Below, piece after piece: positions 23,970 to 35,100 of a stretch of DNA of 64,000 nt. Each line of letters opens with the position of its first letter. Position 1 is the first letter of the stretch. The notes below the pieces were generated by a model. It made no database searches and had not been told where the DNA came from. It saw nothing but the letters and a program-made list of their open reading frames with translations. Both the position numbers and the translations under genes were made by a program. The DNA is from Deltaproteobacteria bacterium (GTDB lineage: Bacteria > UBA10199 > JACPAL01), in the NCBI GenBank assembly GCA_016180845.1, contig JACPAK010000004.1, positions 1-64,000 of the forward strand, given 5' to 3'.

Positions 23970-25139
23970 TCAGTAAGCTTTCTTAACCTGTTTCAAAACT
24001 TCCTCTTTTACGACCTCTCGCGGATTATAAAAACTGGTCCCATCATTCACCGCCCCTTCGGCGATCGCCTCCAAAAGACCCTCACTCACACCGGCATCAC
24101 GGAGACGATAGGGCAGGCCACAGGCATGATAAAGCTCCTCTCGTAATCTCTTCACCGCCTCGATCGCCGCACGTGCCGCCGCCTCCTCATCCATTCCCGA
24201 TTTTCTGACTCCAAGGTGTTCTGCAATTTCTGCATATTTTTCTTCGGCAGCTTCCAGATTATACTCCATCCCCCAAGGCAAAAAGATGCTGTTCGCCGTC
24301 CCATGATGAAGACCGGTCAAACCACCTGTTGCATGGGCCATTCCATGGACGACCCCTACCATCGCATGATCAAAGGCGATCCCGGCCATCGTCGCTGCGG
24401 TCAAAAGGTCACCACGTGCCTCAAGATCCTCTCCGTGAAGGACCGCCCTCATGAGACTTTTCCTTATTAACTTCATCGCGACGGTAGAAAAACCTTCTGA
24501 AATCGGATTCGCCTGTAGACTCGTGTAGGATTCGATCGCGTGAGTCAGGGCATCCATCGCGGTCGCTGCGGTTAACTTGGGCGGTAGGCCGATAGTCAAT
24601 TCAGGATCGAGGATCGCAAGATGAGGGGCGAGGTGACGATCCACAAACGAAAGCTTGACATGGGTTGATTCATCCAAAATGACAGCAGCGGAACTCACCT
24701 CACTTCCGGTCCCTGCGGTCGTCGGAATCGTAATGTGCGGTTTTAAAAGACCAGGGAGCGTCTGGGCCCCTGAATAGTCCTGAACAAGATCGCCACCATG
24801 CGTGAAAAGGATATTGGCTGTCTTCGCGGTATCGATCACGCTCCCACCACCGATAGAAAGAATCCCTTCCGCCTCGGATCGAATCGCTTGTTCCGCCGCC
24901 TTTTTCACAATCGAAAGTTCCGAATTGGATGGGACCTCCGAGAAAATACCAGCCACTTCAACCCCGCCTTGCTTGAGTCCCGCAACAATCGGATCAATCA
25001 ACTTGAGTCCCATCAAGACCTTGTCCGTGATCAGAAAGAGTCGCGAGAGGTTAAAAGAGGCCAGCTCGGCATTGAAATCGCGTGCAATCCCATTATTAAA
25101 AACGACACGCGTGGGGCAGTTGAATTGGTAGAATTCCAT
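23970..25139 (-). CDS. Iron-type (group III) alcohol dehydrogenase
   Basis: A 389-aa protein with the Fe-ADH layout: NAD-binding GGGSVIDTAK, the PTTAGTGSEVSS signature, and metal-ligand segments ATAMDALTHAIESYTS and FDHAMVGVVHGMAHATGGLTG, then LHHGTANSIFLP. Length is normal for the family. Reaction: NAD(P)-dependent interconversion of an alcohol and aldehyde. Upstream of the SCP2 gene in the same unit. Substrate unknown. Confidence 0.92.
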   Translation of the reverse strand: MEFYQFNCPTRVVFNNGIARDFNAELASFNLSRLFLITDKVLMGLKLIDPIVAGLKQGGVEVAGIFSEVPSNSELSIVKKAAEQAIRSEAEGILSIGGGSVIDTAKTANILFTHGGDLVQDYSGAQTLPGLLKPHITIPTTAGTGSEVSSAAVILDESTHVKLSFVDRHLAPHLAILDPELTIGLPPKLTAATAMDALTHAIESYTSLQANPISEGFSTVAMKLIRKSLMRAVLHGEDLEARGDLLTAATMAGIAFDHAMVGVVHGMAHATGGLTGLHHGTANSIFLPWGMEYNLEAAEEKYAEIAEHLGVRKSGMDEEAAARAAIEAVKRLREELYHACGLPYRLRDAGVSEGLLEAIAEGAVNDGTSFYNPREVVKEEVLKQVKKAY

Positions 25140-25197
25140 TGAAGTCGATGCGACCCTTAACCCCGCCTTATTTGATTATCAAGAAGAAGAGTTCTCG

Positions 25198-26046
25198 CTA
25201 CGCGTCAAGCTGGGAGGCCCCATAAAGGGCCGCAGCAAAGGAAAGTCCGATAAAAACCGCCACGCCAGATCGGCAAAATTTTGTGAGACTCCAGATCGCT
25301 GACCGAGGCTGACCACTACAGATAAACCATCCCGACCGGGCCGCTTCGGCCGCCCCCATCGCAACATCTCGAACCTCCCCTCTCATCAAACCAGGACAAG
25401 GGGTGAGCTTCATCGCCACTTCGGAGAGATCTCCCCTCCCACCAACGAGCCAACCAACTCCAGTCCCGCGCAGGGTCAGAAGCTGTTGATCTCTATCCAA
25501 GGAGGCAATAATGCGCCCTTCAAATGGTCCCAGCGAGGTTGCAGAGACAGACTCCGCTCCATCGAGAAGCAATGGTTTTAAATCGATCAAAATTCCACCC
25601 AATCGAAGCCCATCATTACGTAAAAGCTTCACCCGCGAGGCAAGTCCTCCCTCGGCCGTCTCCGAGCGGAAAATCTCACGAATTTGGGTAAAATTATGCT
25701 CCCTCGTCAGAACTGTTGTCCCAAAGAAATACTCGTCATGGTCGCCTCGGAAGAATTGATCATAACGATGGGCATTGCCTGAGAAAAAATCCCCTTTCAC
25801 CTTATAGACGACTCCGGCACGTTGTGCCTCGGCCTCAAAACGGACCTGTGACTGCCTCTGTTGTGCCTCAAGGATCACCTCATCCATCACAATCGTCTGA
25901 TCTTCCTCTAGAGGAAGGGGTTGATGATAGTTGGCCGTGTCATCGAGTCTTTGCTGAAAATTTCCGTCTACGAGGGGAAGGAGGCGGGACTCAGCACAAA
26001 AACGTTGAACCAGGGCAAAAACAAGGGTTGGAACACGAGATAGCAT
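25198..26046 (-). CDS. Hypothetical protein with C-terminal membrane anchor
   Basis: A 282-aa protein from the ATG at 26046 (MLSRVPTLVFALV); a longer frame from 26238 would run into purF and is rejected. The middle is soluble with many acidic and Arg residues. A hydrophobic C-terminal segment (SGVAVFIGLSFAAALYGAS) suggests a tail anchor. I recognise no family. It lies 52 bp downstream of purF, so it may be read through with the purine genes. Confidence 0.6.
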   Translation of the reverse strand: MLSRVPTLVFALVQRFCAESRLLPLVDGNFQQRLDDTANYHQPLPLEEDQTIVMDEVILEAQQRQSQVRFEAEAQRAGVVYKVKGDFFSGNAHRYDQFFRGDHDEYFFGTTVLTREHNFTQIREIFRSETAEGGLASRVKLLRNDGLRLGGILIDLKPLLLDGAESVSATSLGPFEGRIIASLDRDQQLLTLRGTGVGWLVGGRGDLSEVAMKLTPCPGLMRGEVRDVAMGAAEAARSGWFICSGQPRSAIWSLTKFCRSGVAVFIGLSFAAALYGASQLDA

Positions 26047-26098
26047 AGTCTTGATTATTCTCGGATGAGAAAAACAAAGGTTGTTTCCTAAAAAGGGG

Positions 26099-27499
26099 TT
26101 ATTGGGACCTGGCCAGTTTGAGCTTGTCAGTCGTATCCTCAACAGCGAGCGGGTAGTCGCCGGTAAAACAGGCGTCACAGAACCATTCGCCGTGATTTTT
26201 CTCGAACCAGTAGAGCCCTTCCGTCGAGAGATAGGCAAGCGAATCGGCCCCCAGGAATTTCCGGATCTCCTCCACAGAATGGGATGAGGCGATCAATTCA
26301 GACTTGTTAGGGGTATCAATTCCATAAAAACAGGGGTCAGTGGTCGGCGGGGAGGAGATTCGCATATGAACCTCCTTCGCCCCGGCATCGCGAATCATTT
26401 TGACAATCTTTTTCGAGGTCGTCCCTCGGACAATCGAGTCATCGACAACAATCACCCTCTTCCCTTTCAAAACCTCTCGAACCGGATTCAGTTTGATCTT
26501 CACCCCGAAATGCCGGATCGAATCCTTCGGCTCAATAAAAGTTCGTCCGACATAGTGATTTCGAATCAGACCGGTTTGAAAAGAAATCCCGGATTCCTCC
26601 GAATACCCCAACGCCGCGGGAACACCGCTGTCCGGAACCGGGATCACAACATCGGCCTCGACCGGATATTCACGAGCGAGCTGTTTCCCAAACCCTTTCC
26701 GCATCTCGTAAACGTCACGACCAAAAATATGACTGTCCGGACGTGCAAAATAGATGAATTCAAAAATACACATCGCCTTTTTTCTGGGAATCGGAAAGGG
26801 ACGGAGGGAATGCATCCCATCCTTGTCAAAAGTCACGACCTCCCCCGGCTCCACCTCCCGAACAAATTCCGCCTCAACAAGATCCAAGGCGCAGGTCTCG
26901 CTGGCCACAACCCAAGTGGGGCCGCCGGGATCTGATTCCGAACCCTTTTTCCCGATCACGAGAGGCCGCCACCCAAAAGGATCACGAACTGCAATCAGCC
27001 GACTCTCCGTCAGGAAAACCAGTGAGTAGGCCCCCTTCACCTTCAGCAACGCCTCGATGATCCGATCGACGAGGGAACTTTTTCGAGAGGCGGCGATCAG
27101 ATGGATCAGAACCTCTGTGTCCATCGTCGACTGAAAAATAGACCCGTGTGCCTCGAGTTCAGCACGTATTTTTTGGATATTGATGAGATTTCCGTTATGT
27201 CCACAGGCAAGCCATCCACGGGAATAATTGATCAGGATCGGCTGACAATTTTTGAGACTGCTCTCTCCCGCGGTTGAATAACGGGTATGACCAATGGCGC
27301 ACAACCCAGGGAGTTTTTTTAAAACCTCTTCTGTATAGATATCGGCAACAAGCCCCATCCCGCGATGCGAGAAAAGCTCTTTCCCATTGGATGAAACAAT
27401 CCCGGCCGACTCCTGCCCTCGATGCTGGAGGGCATACAACCCCAGATAAGCCAGATTAGCCGCTTCGGGATGGTTGTAGATGCCGACGATTCCGCACAC
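26099..27499 (-). CDS. purF: Amidophosphoribosyltransferase
   Basis: A 466-aa protein starting with GTG and the sequence [10 protein letters not shown], so Cys2 is the Ntn-type catalytic nucleophile with no propeptide to remove. [11 protein letters not shown] marks the glutaminase domain and [16 protein letters not shown] the PRPP-binding loop. Reaction: PRPP and glutamine to phosphoribosylamine, first step of purine synthesis. AAGGAGG lies 10 nt before the GTG. It follows purL with an 89-bp gap holding a hairpin, in the order purB-S-Q-L-F. Confidence 0.96.
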   Translation of the reverse strand: MCGIVGIYNHPEAANLAYLGLYALQHRGQESAGIVSSNGKELFSHRGMGLVADIYTEEVLKKLPGLCAIGHTRYSTAGESSLKNCQPILINYSRGWLACGHNGNLINIQKIRAELEAHGSIFQSTMDTEVLIHLIAASRKSSLVDRIIEALLKVKGAYSLVFLTESRLIAVRDPFGWRPLVIGKKGSESDPGGPTWVVASETCALDLVEAEFVREVEPGEVVTFDKDGMHSLRPFPIPRKKAMCIFEFIYFARPDSHIFGRDVYEMRKGFGKQLAREYPVEADVVIPVPDSGVPAALGYSEESGISFQTGLIRNHYVGRTFIEPKDSIRHFGVKIKLNPVREVLKGKRVIVVDDSIVRGTTSKKIVKMIRDAGAKEVHMRISSPPTTDPCFYGIDTPNKSELIASSHSVEEIRKFLGADSLAYLSTEGLYWFEKNHGEWFCDACFTGDYPLAVEDTTDKLKLARSQ

Positions 27500-27516
27500 C
27501 TAAAATTACCTCCTTG

Positions 27517-27536
27517 GTAACGCCCTTAGGCGTTAC
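27517..27536. repeat. Perfect 8-bp-stem hairpin between purL and purF
   Basis: GTAACGCC, loop CTTA, GGCGTTAC. No T-run follows on the transcribed strand, so it looks like a small intergenic palindrome or attenuation point, not a terminator. Confidence 0.55.
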
Positions 27537-27588
27537 ACCCCATAATACTTATTACCTCGAGGGCAACTTTCAAAGGGAGGCTTCCCCC

Positions 27589-29943
27589 CTATGACGTCGC
27601 TTCGCTCCTGTTACCCCCCTTGTTAAAAACCACGTTTTCAAATGAAGCAGCCCAAATATCCTTGATTTCCTTAACCGACAGATCAATCTCCTCGCCAATC
27701 TTCAGCCGATTACCTCCCACCTTCCCCAAGATCGTCGCCGGAGTTTTTTTAAGCTTAGCCAATTTGAGAAACTTCTGCAAATGATCCTCGTTCAAACTGA
27801 CAATGATCCGGGATTGGGTTTCGGAGAACAAGTGAAGCCACTGCCGATTTTGACTTACGCCAGACGGGTGACTCGGGTCGGGCGCCCGCCCGCGCGCAAC
27901 GGGTGAGCACGGGTGGGCGGAACCCGAGGCAGGACCCGTCCCATTTGGGTCAAAATCGATAGTGGCTCCAAATAACGCCGGTCCCGATACACAACACTCC
28001 GCCAGCGCCACTGCCAGACCTCCCTCTGAGCAATCATGGGCCGAGCGGACCCAACCTTTTCGAATCCCTGTGAGCACCAACGCCTGGACCCTCTTTTCAA
28101 GCGGGATATTGAGCCGAGGCGGACGACCGGCGACAATGCCGTGAATTACTTTGAGATACTCACTCCCTCCAAAATCTTCACCCCACTTTGAAAAAGGGGG
28201 GCTGGGGGGGATTTTTCCAAATGCCGGGCCTACCATCGCAACAACATCCCCCTCCTGCTTAAACCACTGCGTACAGTGCCTTTCGACATCATCGAGAAGC
28301 CCGACCATCCCGATTGTTGGTGTGGGATAGATGCTTCCTTGTTGGCTCTCATTATAAAAACTGACATTCCCGGAAACGATCGGCGTCCCGAACGCCTTAC
28401 ACACCTCACTGAGACCTTGGGTCGCCTCTTTAAACTGCCACATCACCTCAGGGTTCTCAGGACTCCCAAAATTCAGGCAATCAGTGACGGCGACCGGTTT
28501 TCCACCCGAGCAGACGATATTCCGTGCCGCCTCGGCAACTGCAATCTTCGCCCCTTCCCTCGGATTCAGATAACAGTAACGACTGTTACAGTCGGTCGTT
28601 AACGCAAGCCCCTTTTTCGTCCCCTTGATCCGGATCACCGCCGCATCGGATCCGGGAAGAACAGTGGTATCGGTTCCCACGGTGTGATCATACTGGCGGT
28701 AGACCCAATGCTTGCTGGCGAGGTTAGGGGAACTAAGGAGCCTCATGAGAATTTCATTCGGCTCCTCGATCGCGATCGGGTAACGCGATCGCGGCCGCCG
28801 TACCGGCCGCCGTACCGGCCGCCGATACACCGGCGCCTCTTCACTGATTGGAAGATTCGGGACAACTCCAACCACCGTCCCGTTCGACCGAATCACCACC
28901 TCATGTCCCTTTGTAATCTCCCCCACCTGTACCGCATCGAGGTCCCACTTCTGAAAAATTTTAAAGACCTCCTCCTCATGCCCCCTCTTCGCCACAAGAA
29001 ACATCCGCTCCTGGGACTCCGAAAGCATGACCTCATAAGGAGTCATGCCGGTTTCCCGTTGAGGAACATGATCCAGTTGCAGGGTCATGCCGACACGTCC
29101 CTTTCCCGACATCTCGACCGAGGAACAGGTCAACCCCGCCGCCCCCATATCCTGAATCCCATAAACCACCTGTCTCCCGCTGTCTGACTCCATGAGCTCC
29201 AAACAGGCCTCCATCAGTTTTTTTTCGGTAAAGGGATCGCCAACTTGAACTGTCGGACGTCGCTCCACAGACTCCTCATCAAAAACATCACTCGCCATCG
29301 TCGCTCCGTGGATTCCATCACGACCCGTCTTGGCCCCGACATAGATCACCGGATTCCCAACTCCACCCCCCTTTGCATAAAAGATTTTTTTCTTTTCAAT
29401 GAGTCCGACACACATCGCATTGACCAAAATATTACCATTATAACATTCATCAAAATAAACCTCCCCACCGACCGTCGGAATCCCCATGCAATTTCCGTAA
29501 CCACCAATCCCCGCAACAACGCCATTCACAAGAGAGTCTGTCTTGGGATGATCCGGGGAACCAAACCGAAGTGAATTCAAGAGCGCGATCGGTCGCGCCC
29601 CCATCGTAAAGACATCGCGCAGGATCCCACCCACACCGGTCGCCGCGCCCTGATACGGCTCTATAAAGGAGGGGTGATTATGACTCTCCATCTTGAAAAC
29701 GACAGCGAGTCCTCCACCGATATCGACAATCCCGGCATTTTCACCGGGACCACAGATAACCTGCTTTCCTTTGGTCGGGAGTTTTTTGAGATAAGTCTTG
29801 GAACTTTTGTAGGAACAATGCTCGCTCCACATCACAGAGAAGATCCCGAGTTCGACGAGGTTCGGCTCACGACCGAGGATCTTCAGGATCTTTTTATACT
29901 CTTGTAGCGACAAACCATGTTGTTCAATCAATGAGGGATTCAA
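27589..29943 (-). CDS. purL: Phosphoribosylformylglycinamidine synthase subunit PurL
   Basis: Small-type PurL (about 784 aa) acting with PurQ and PurS. Motifs: [14 protein letters not shown], the [23 protein letters not shown] signature region and [15 protein letters not shown]. The start is taken as TTG 29943 because GGAGGAGG lies just before it; an ATG at 29958 would lie within that site. The protein carries three inserted segments absent from normal Pur[31 protein letters not shown], and [20 protein letters not shown] with its flank. All coincide with DNA repeats listed separately. The frame stays open, so the enzyme is presumably functional with loop insertions. Confidence 0.95.
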   Translation of the reverse strand: MNPSLIEQHGLSLQEYKKILKILGREPNLVELGIFSVMWSEHCSYKSSKTYLKKLPTKGKQVICGPGENAGIVDIGGGLAVVFKMESHNHPSFIEPYQGAATGVGGILRDVFTMGARPIALLNSLRFGSPDHPKTDSLVNGVVAGIGGYGNCMGIPTVGGEVYFDECYNGNILVNAMCVGLIEKKKIFYAKGGGVGNPVIYVGAKTGRDGIHGATMASDVFDEESVERRPTVQVGDPFTEKKLMEACLELMESDSGRQVVYGIQDMGAAGLTCSSVEMSGKGRVGMTLQLDHVPQRETGMTPYEVMLSESQERMFLVAKRGHEEEVFKIFQKWDLDAVQVGEITKGHEVVIRSNGTVVGVVPNLPISEEAPVYRRPVRRPVRRPRSRYPIAIEEPNEILMRLLSSPNLASKHWVYRQYDHTVGTDTTVLPGSDAAVIRIKGTKKGLALTTDCNSRYCYLNPREGAKIAVAEAARNIVCSGGKPVAVTDCLNFGSPENPEVMWQFKEATQGLSEVCKAFGTPIVSGNVSFYNESQQGSIYPTPTIGMVGLLDDVERHCTQWFKQEGDVVAMVGPAFGKIPPSPPFSKWGEDFGGSEYLKVIHGIVAGRPPRLNIPLEKRVQALVLTGIRKGWVRSAHDCSEGGLAVALAECCVSGPALFGATIDFDPNGTGPASGSAHPCSPVARGRAPDPSHPSGVSQNRQWLHLFSETQSRIIVSLNEDHLQKFLKLAKLKKTPATILGKVGGNRLKIGEEIDLSVKEIKDIWAASFENVVFNKGGNRSEATS
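27875..27943. repeat. GC-rich palindromic element inside purL
   Basis: A 69-bp segment sharing most of its sequence with 55963-56032 in the biotin carboxylase gene, with one single-base length difference. It folds through the arms GGGT/ACCC, GCCC/GGGC and CCCG/CGGG. In purL it encodes [20 protein letters not shown] in a region where PurL homologues have no such insertion. Confidence 0.75.
28180..28217. repeat. G/C-run element inside purL ([10 protein letters not shown] type)
   Basis: Nearly identical to 51507-51541 in the deacetylase gene, differing only in homopolymer lengths. It starts CCCCACTTTGAAAAAGG and then GGGGCT followed by a G-run. On the minus strand it encodes [10 protein letters not shown] in both genes. 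It interrupts the VGPAFG...GGSEYLK region of PurL. Confidence 0.75.
28792..28826. repeat. Three 12-bp tandem repeats in purL
   Basis: Unit CGGCCGCCGTAC occurs twice exactly and a third time with a changed end, encoding [11 protein letters not shown]. An inverted repeat CGATCGCG / CGCGATCG lies directly beside it (about 28768-28792). Confidence 0.75.
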
Positions 29944-30580
29944 ACAACCTCCTCCCATCTTCGTTACCGAGAAGCACCTCCGAGCATCTCTCCGGATGCG
30001 GCATCATCCCAAGGACATTCCCTTTCTCATTCATAATGCCAGCAATATCGTGGATCGCCCCATTCGGATTCCGTGGATGATAGCGAAAAACAACTCGCCC
30101 CTCCCCCTCCAATCTCTTCAATGTCTCTTCATCGGAAAAATAATTCCCATCTCCATGCGCGATTGGCATTGTAACAACAGTGTTGGGTGCGTAGTGTTTC
30201 GTGAATAGCGTCTGGTTATTTTCGACACGCAGTGAAACATTCTCACAAATAAATTGAAGATTTGCATTTCTCATAAGGACGCCTGGCAAGAGACCGGCCT
30301 CGGTCAATATCTGAAATCCATTACAAATCCCCAGAACCAAACCACCCCGCTCCGCATGCCGGATCACTTCTGTCATGATGGGAGAAAAACGGGCGATCGC
30401 GCCGGTCCGAAGATAATCGCCATAGGAAAAACCACCCGGGAGTATCACACAATCAACTCCCCTAAGATCAGTCTCTTTGTGCCAGAGGTAACGAACAGGC
30501 TGCTTCAGGAGGTCTTTCAGGACATGAAAGGCATCGCGGTCGCAATTGGATCCGGGAAAGACAACGACGCCAAATTTCAC
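29924..30580 (-). CDS. purQ: Phosphoribosylformylglycinamidine synthase subunit PurQ
   Basis: A 218-aa class I glutamine amidotransferase: [12 protein letters not shown] at the start, [21 protein letters not shown], the nucleophile elbow [10 protein letters not shown] and the His/Glu pair in [10 protein letters not shown]. It supplies ammonia to PurL. It overlaps the end of PurS by 4 bp and PurL by about 20 bp. Length is normal. Confidence 0.96.
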   Translation of the reverse strand: MKFGVVVFPGSNCDRDAFHVLKDLLKQPVRYLWHKETDLRGVDCVILPGGFSYGDYLRTGAIARFSPIMTEVIRHAERGGLVLGICNGFQILTEAGLLPGVLMRNANLQFICENVSLRVENNQTLFTKHYAPNTVVTMPIAHGDGNYFSDEETLKRLEGEGRVVFRYHPRNPNGAIHDIAGIMNEKGNVLGMMPHPERCSEVLLGNEDGRRLFESLID

Positions 30581-30807
30581 TTCTCTACCTCAAACCGATA
30601 ACTCTCAATCACCGTATTCGCCAAAAGCTTTTCGCACATCTCCTTGATTCGCTCCTTCGAGTTTTTCTCCAGTTCCAGTTCTATATACTTCCCGATCCTC
30701 ACATCCTGAACCTCATGAAACCCCAACGAGGCAAGCGCCTGCTGGACCGCCTTGCCCTGGGGATCGAGGACGCCAGATTTCAGTGTGATGTAGATGCGCG
30801 CCTTCAT
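30577..30807 (-). CDS. purS: Phosphoribosylformylglycinamidine synthase subunit PurS
   Basis: A 76-aa PurS from ATG 30807 ([20 protein letters not shown]). [16 protein letters not shown] is the typical core. An upstream frame extension would overlap purB and is rejected. PurS bridges PurQ and PurL in the small-type complex. It begins 4 bp after the purB stop. Confidence 0.92.
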   Translation of the reverse strand: MKARIYITLKSGVLDPQGKAVQQALASLGFHEVQDVRIGKYIELELEKNSKERIKEMCEKLLANTVIESYRFEVEK

Positions 30808-30811
30808 GCCC

Positions 30812-32104
30812 TCACCCAAACACCCTCTTAAAGATTGTGTCGACATGTCTCAAGGTGTGATCGAGATCAAAAACCTGATCCAACTCTTTTTTTGTCACCC
30901 TCTTTGAAATCGCGGGATCTTTCCGGATCGCCTCTTCAAAATCAGCCCCCTCCTCCCAGCACCGCATCGCCTGTCTTTGCACGAGTCGATACCCCTCCTC
31001 ACGACTTAAACCCGACTCAATCAATTTCAGGAGAACCCCTTCGGAAAAAACCAGTTTCCCCATTTTCTCGAGGTTCTTTTTCATGTTTTTCGGATAGACG
31101 AGCAGTTGGTCAACAATCTTTGTGAAACGAACAAGCATAAAATCAGTGAGGATCGTCGCTTCTGGCGCTAATATCCGCTCCGCAGAGGAGTGGCTGATGT
31201 CGCGTTCGTGCCAGAGGGCGATATTTTCTAGTGCTGGAACAACCGTCGATCGGACGAGGCGGGCCAACCCACAAATGTTTTCCGAGAGCACAGGGTTTCG
31301 TTTGTGTGGCATCGCCGAAGAACCTTTTTGCCCTTCGGCAAAAAACTCCTCGACCTCGAGAACCTCTGTTCTCTGAAGGTGCCGAATCTCCGTCGCCATC
31401 CTTTCCAAAGAAGAGGCGAGCAACGCGAGCCTGGAGAAAAAAGCGGCATAACGATCGCGAGAAATCACCTGGGTGGCAACCGCATCAGGGGTTAATCCCA
31501 ATTTCCGACAAACAAACGACTCGACCTCCGGCTCCAGATGGGCATAGGTCCCGACCGCACCGGAAATTTTTCCGACAGAGATCTCCTCTCTGACCGCCTC
31601 GATCCACAAGAGGTGACGCCTGATCTCCTCGTACCAAGAAGCCAGTTTTAACCCAAAAGTGGTCGGTTCCGCATGGATCCCATGGGTCCGTCCGATCATC
31701 GGTGTCTCTTTGTGCTCGAAGGCCCGTCTCTTCAAGACCTGCATCAACCCCTTCAAGTCAGAGACAATCAGATCGGAGGCCTGTCGAAGCTGCAGGGAAA
31801 AACAGGTATCGAGGAGGTCGGAAGAGGTCATCCCGAAGTGGAGCCAACGCGCCTCGGGACCGACCGACTCACCGACATTCGTCAGGAAGGCGATCACGTC
31901 GTGCTGAACCTTTTTTTCGATCTCGTCGATCCGTGCGATCTCAAACGTCGCTTTTTTCCGAATCTTGGCGGTTGTCCCCTTTGGGACACGACCAAACTGC
32001 TCCCATCCCTCACAGACGAGGAGCTCGATCTCGAGCCAGAGCTTGAATTTATTCTCCGGCTCCCAGATTTTTGCCATTTGAGGACGACTGTATCGAGGAA
32101 TCAT
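30812..32104 (-). CDS. purB: Adenylosuccinate lyase
   Basis: A 430-aa fumarase/aspartase-superfamily enzyme. The signature loop GSSAMPHKRNPVLSE is present, with TSSDLLDTCFSLQL and GRTHGIHAEPTTFGLK for the two other active-site regions. It acts twice in purine synthesis (SAICAR and adenylosuccinate cleavage). First gene of the purBSQLF unit. Confidence 0.96.
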   Translation of the reverse strand: MIPRYSRPQMAKIWEPENKFKLWLEIELLVCEGWEQFGRVPKGTTAKIRKKATFEIARIDEIEKKVQHDVIAFLTNVGESVGPEARWLHFGMTSSDLLDTCFSLQLRQASDLIVSDLKGLMQVLKRRAFEHKETPMIGRTHGIHAEPTTFGLKLASWYEEIRRHLLWIEAVREEISVGKISGAVGTYAHLEPEVESFVCRKLGLTPDAVATQVISRDRYAAFFSRLALLASSLERMATEIRHLQRTEVLEVEEFFAEGQKGSSAMPHKRNPVLSENICGLARLVRSTVVPALENIALWHERDISHSSAERILAPEATILTDFMLVRFTKIVDQLLVYPKNMKKNLEKMGKLVFSEGVLLKLIESGLSREEGYRLVQRQAMRCWEEGADFEEAIRKDPAISKRVTKKELDQVFDLDHTLRHVDTIFKRVFG

Positions 32105-32142
32105 GGAAAAAGTCTCTAGCAGGAAGGAAAAAAAGAATCAAA

Positions 32143-35100
32143 TTACTTAGAAGACCCCCTGAGGAGCTTATACAACCGTTTCACATCCAGCTCGATCCCA
32201 TAATATTTGGCTTTTTCCCATTCCCCTGGCTCTTGACTATCAGGATACCATCTCCAGTCTTTTTTAAGAGACAAGACGCCACCGGCAAGCTCTAACCCAA
32301 GTCCCACCCCAAGAAGACCGGTGGCATCGGAACCTCCCCCATCCCCTCCCGCCACCTCATGCAGTGAGGCGCCACCCAGGAGGAATCCCCGAATTGCCAG
32401 GACACCCAAGGGATCTCCAATCGTTGCTCCCAGTTCAACCGGCAGATCGATATCGAGACGAAAGAGAGAGGCATTGAAACTGTTGCTTGGACCGGTAGTC
32501 CCATCCTGATTGACAACCAGAACCTCCCCCTCTCGCACCTGACCAATAAAATGGGCCGAAACGGATCCATAGGCCTGGATCATCGGCCTGTAGGCATGAT
32601 CTAACAGACGCCAGAGATGGCCGTAACCAAAGTAGGGACCACCATTAAATCCAGATAATTCCTGACGTCCACGGGAGGTCCCAAAACGACTTTGGCCCGA
32701 TCCCATCTCAAACCCCAAGATCCATGTCTTTGTATCCCATTTTTCCCACGGTTCACCATTCTTAGGCGGAGGAGGAAGCAGTGCCCGAACACCGCCCGGG
32801 GTATGGAGAAGCGATTTCTCCCAGGGACTCGTCGACCGCTCCTTGATTTCATCCTCCGTCGGCATTTCTATGGAGAGATCGACATATCTTTCCTTCTCTG
32901 ATCCCAAATGTTCGACGACACGGATCCGATCCGGGATCTGATGGGAGTATGCCTCCTTAAGACGATATTTGCGATATTCATACCCGATCCTCTGCGCCTC
33001 CAACTGGACATGGACACCAAAGGCAGCTGCCCAGGTGCCGCGTTGAAATTTCTGACCATACCATTCGAGGGATCGCGCATGATCCCCACCAAAAAGATCC
33101 ATGTGGCTCAGCCACTCGTGATCCGGTCGATCCTTCCGCTTCAAACTTTCGTATCCGTTGATCCAGTCCCGAAACTCGCGCGCCATAAAACCATAGAGAT
33201 GCGGAAGCATGTGGGACATCTGCTCGAGCAGGTGCCGCCGCATCGGGTCCTGTTCCGTTTCAAGCTGTTCCCGGATCTTCGCCACAAGCGGAAGTGTCGC
33301 CCCATTGAGATTCAGTTCCAGCTCCTTTTCGATCTTTTCGTCCCTCATCCGCTGAAGCTCCTCTTCATCGAGAGGACCGCCATTCTTATCGTACCGTTTG
33401 GACCAGACCTCCTCATACGTGGCGACCAACTCCTTCGCATATTTTCGATAGGTCACACCGAGCTGGCTGGCCTCTTCTGTCAGACCCGCTTGCCGCAATG
33501 AAAGTTCAATCTGACGAAGATAGAGCTCGACAGCGGTCTCCCCTTTGGCATTGACGGCATGGAGTACATCATTTTTTGTAATCCCGGCATACCCTTGTTT
33601 CATAATAAGCCCATGGAAGAGATGTCCAATCAGATAAACCCTCTTATATAAGGTTGTCTCGGGATGAGATGCCTCCTGAGTCTGTTTGTCCGTTATCTTC
33701 TCAAGCGCGCGGCGGTAATCAAACAGGAGCGGTGCCACTTCTTCCATCACCTGACGTACTTCAGGCCCACTTCCGGGGACCGCTTTTTCATCGACACCGA
33801 TAAATTCGAACTCGGTCACAAGGTCATTGGTCCCCGGCTTGACCCAAAATCGCTCCTGCATCACCTCGGTGCGATAATCCATGACAGACGGCACACCGAC
33901 AACTGGAAGCGGATTTTTGCGGACGATATCACTCGCCTCAGCAAACGTCGCATAGGCAACTTCTGTTGAATCAGAGAGCGTCGGTTCATAACGAACCTTC
34001 ATCAGATCAAAATAGGAGCGGTGGTGTTCGTGACCATGGATGTAGATTTTTGTCCTCGGATCGCTCAACACCCGATTAAAACCAGAATCTCTCAGATTAT
34101 GGATTAGAAGCGGCGAATAGTGGGTCACGAGATCAAATCCGACATTCCGGTCACCCGAGGTCTGGGCATCATAGAACGCCTCGATCAGGTAGGTCTGGAT
34201 ATAGCTGATATGCCCCTTCAATGAACCTAAAAGACTGGAACCGGTTGTTTCATCCGTCGTATCGATCGCCATCTTCCATTTGGTGTAACGCCGACCCGAG
34301 GCGAGATCGACCTCTTCTGCCTTGTAGGCCTGCAGATGGATCCATTTCTGCTCAGCCTGGCTCCCTCCTTTTGGAAAATAAACAACCGCCTCCCAAGTCC
34401 CATCCTCTTGCTCCCTCCAGAAATGTTTAAAAACCCGCAGCCGATCTTCCCAACGACCAATCACCCTCTCCCCTGCCCGATTCTTCGCCACAAAGTCATT
34501 TTTGGTTGAATCAAGAACCTCCGTATAAAACCGCGGCTTCGCTCCCAGAGGTTGAAAAACGGCAAGCGGGTTTTGCTTCAACATCTCGGCATAAAAAGAC
34601 TCGAGAATTTTTTGCCGATAGGCATCAATATCAACCCCTTCATGCCCTTCCTTCTCTATTTCGATCGCGTAGGTCGGTTGGACCCTTCCGTCCGGAAGTG
34701 TCTTTTCATTTTTTAGGAAAACGCTCAGATGAACCCAGGCTGGTTTTTTCTTGCGTTTTTTGGGGTCACCACGAGGTGGGATGTAGGTATAGTCAGGAAG
34801 ATAAGCGACCGCCTCCCATTCGCCGGTCCTTGTCTTTCTCCAAAAATCCTTAAAGACCCTTTCTTTATCGAGCCAACTCGCCTCGGTCTCCTTTCCTTCC
34901 CGATCAACACCGCGATACCAGTCACGATCGGTCTTCGCATTGAGTGTGATGCGAGGTTTCGTCTTTTTCCCATGAAAGAATTCAAACTTCCTCCGGACGA
35001 GCACATCTTTGGAAAGTCTTCTCGCCTTATGACCATGCTCAGGGAGGATAACATCCTTGTTGAATTCACTTTCCCCCTGGGCCCTGAAAACGATTGCCAT

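Noticed and set aside
25198-26238. Longer start (346 aa) for the hypothetical protein
   Set aside because: The extra N-terminus lies in another frame over the end of purF and has no signal or conserved pattern; ATG 26046 is preferred.
27517-27536. Hairpin between purL and purF as a terminator or purine riboswitch
   Set aside because: No T-run and no aptamer core; only a short palindrome is visible.
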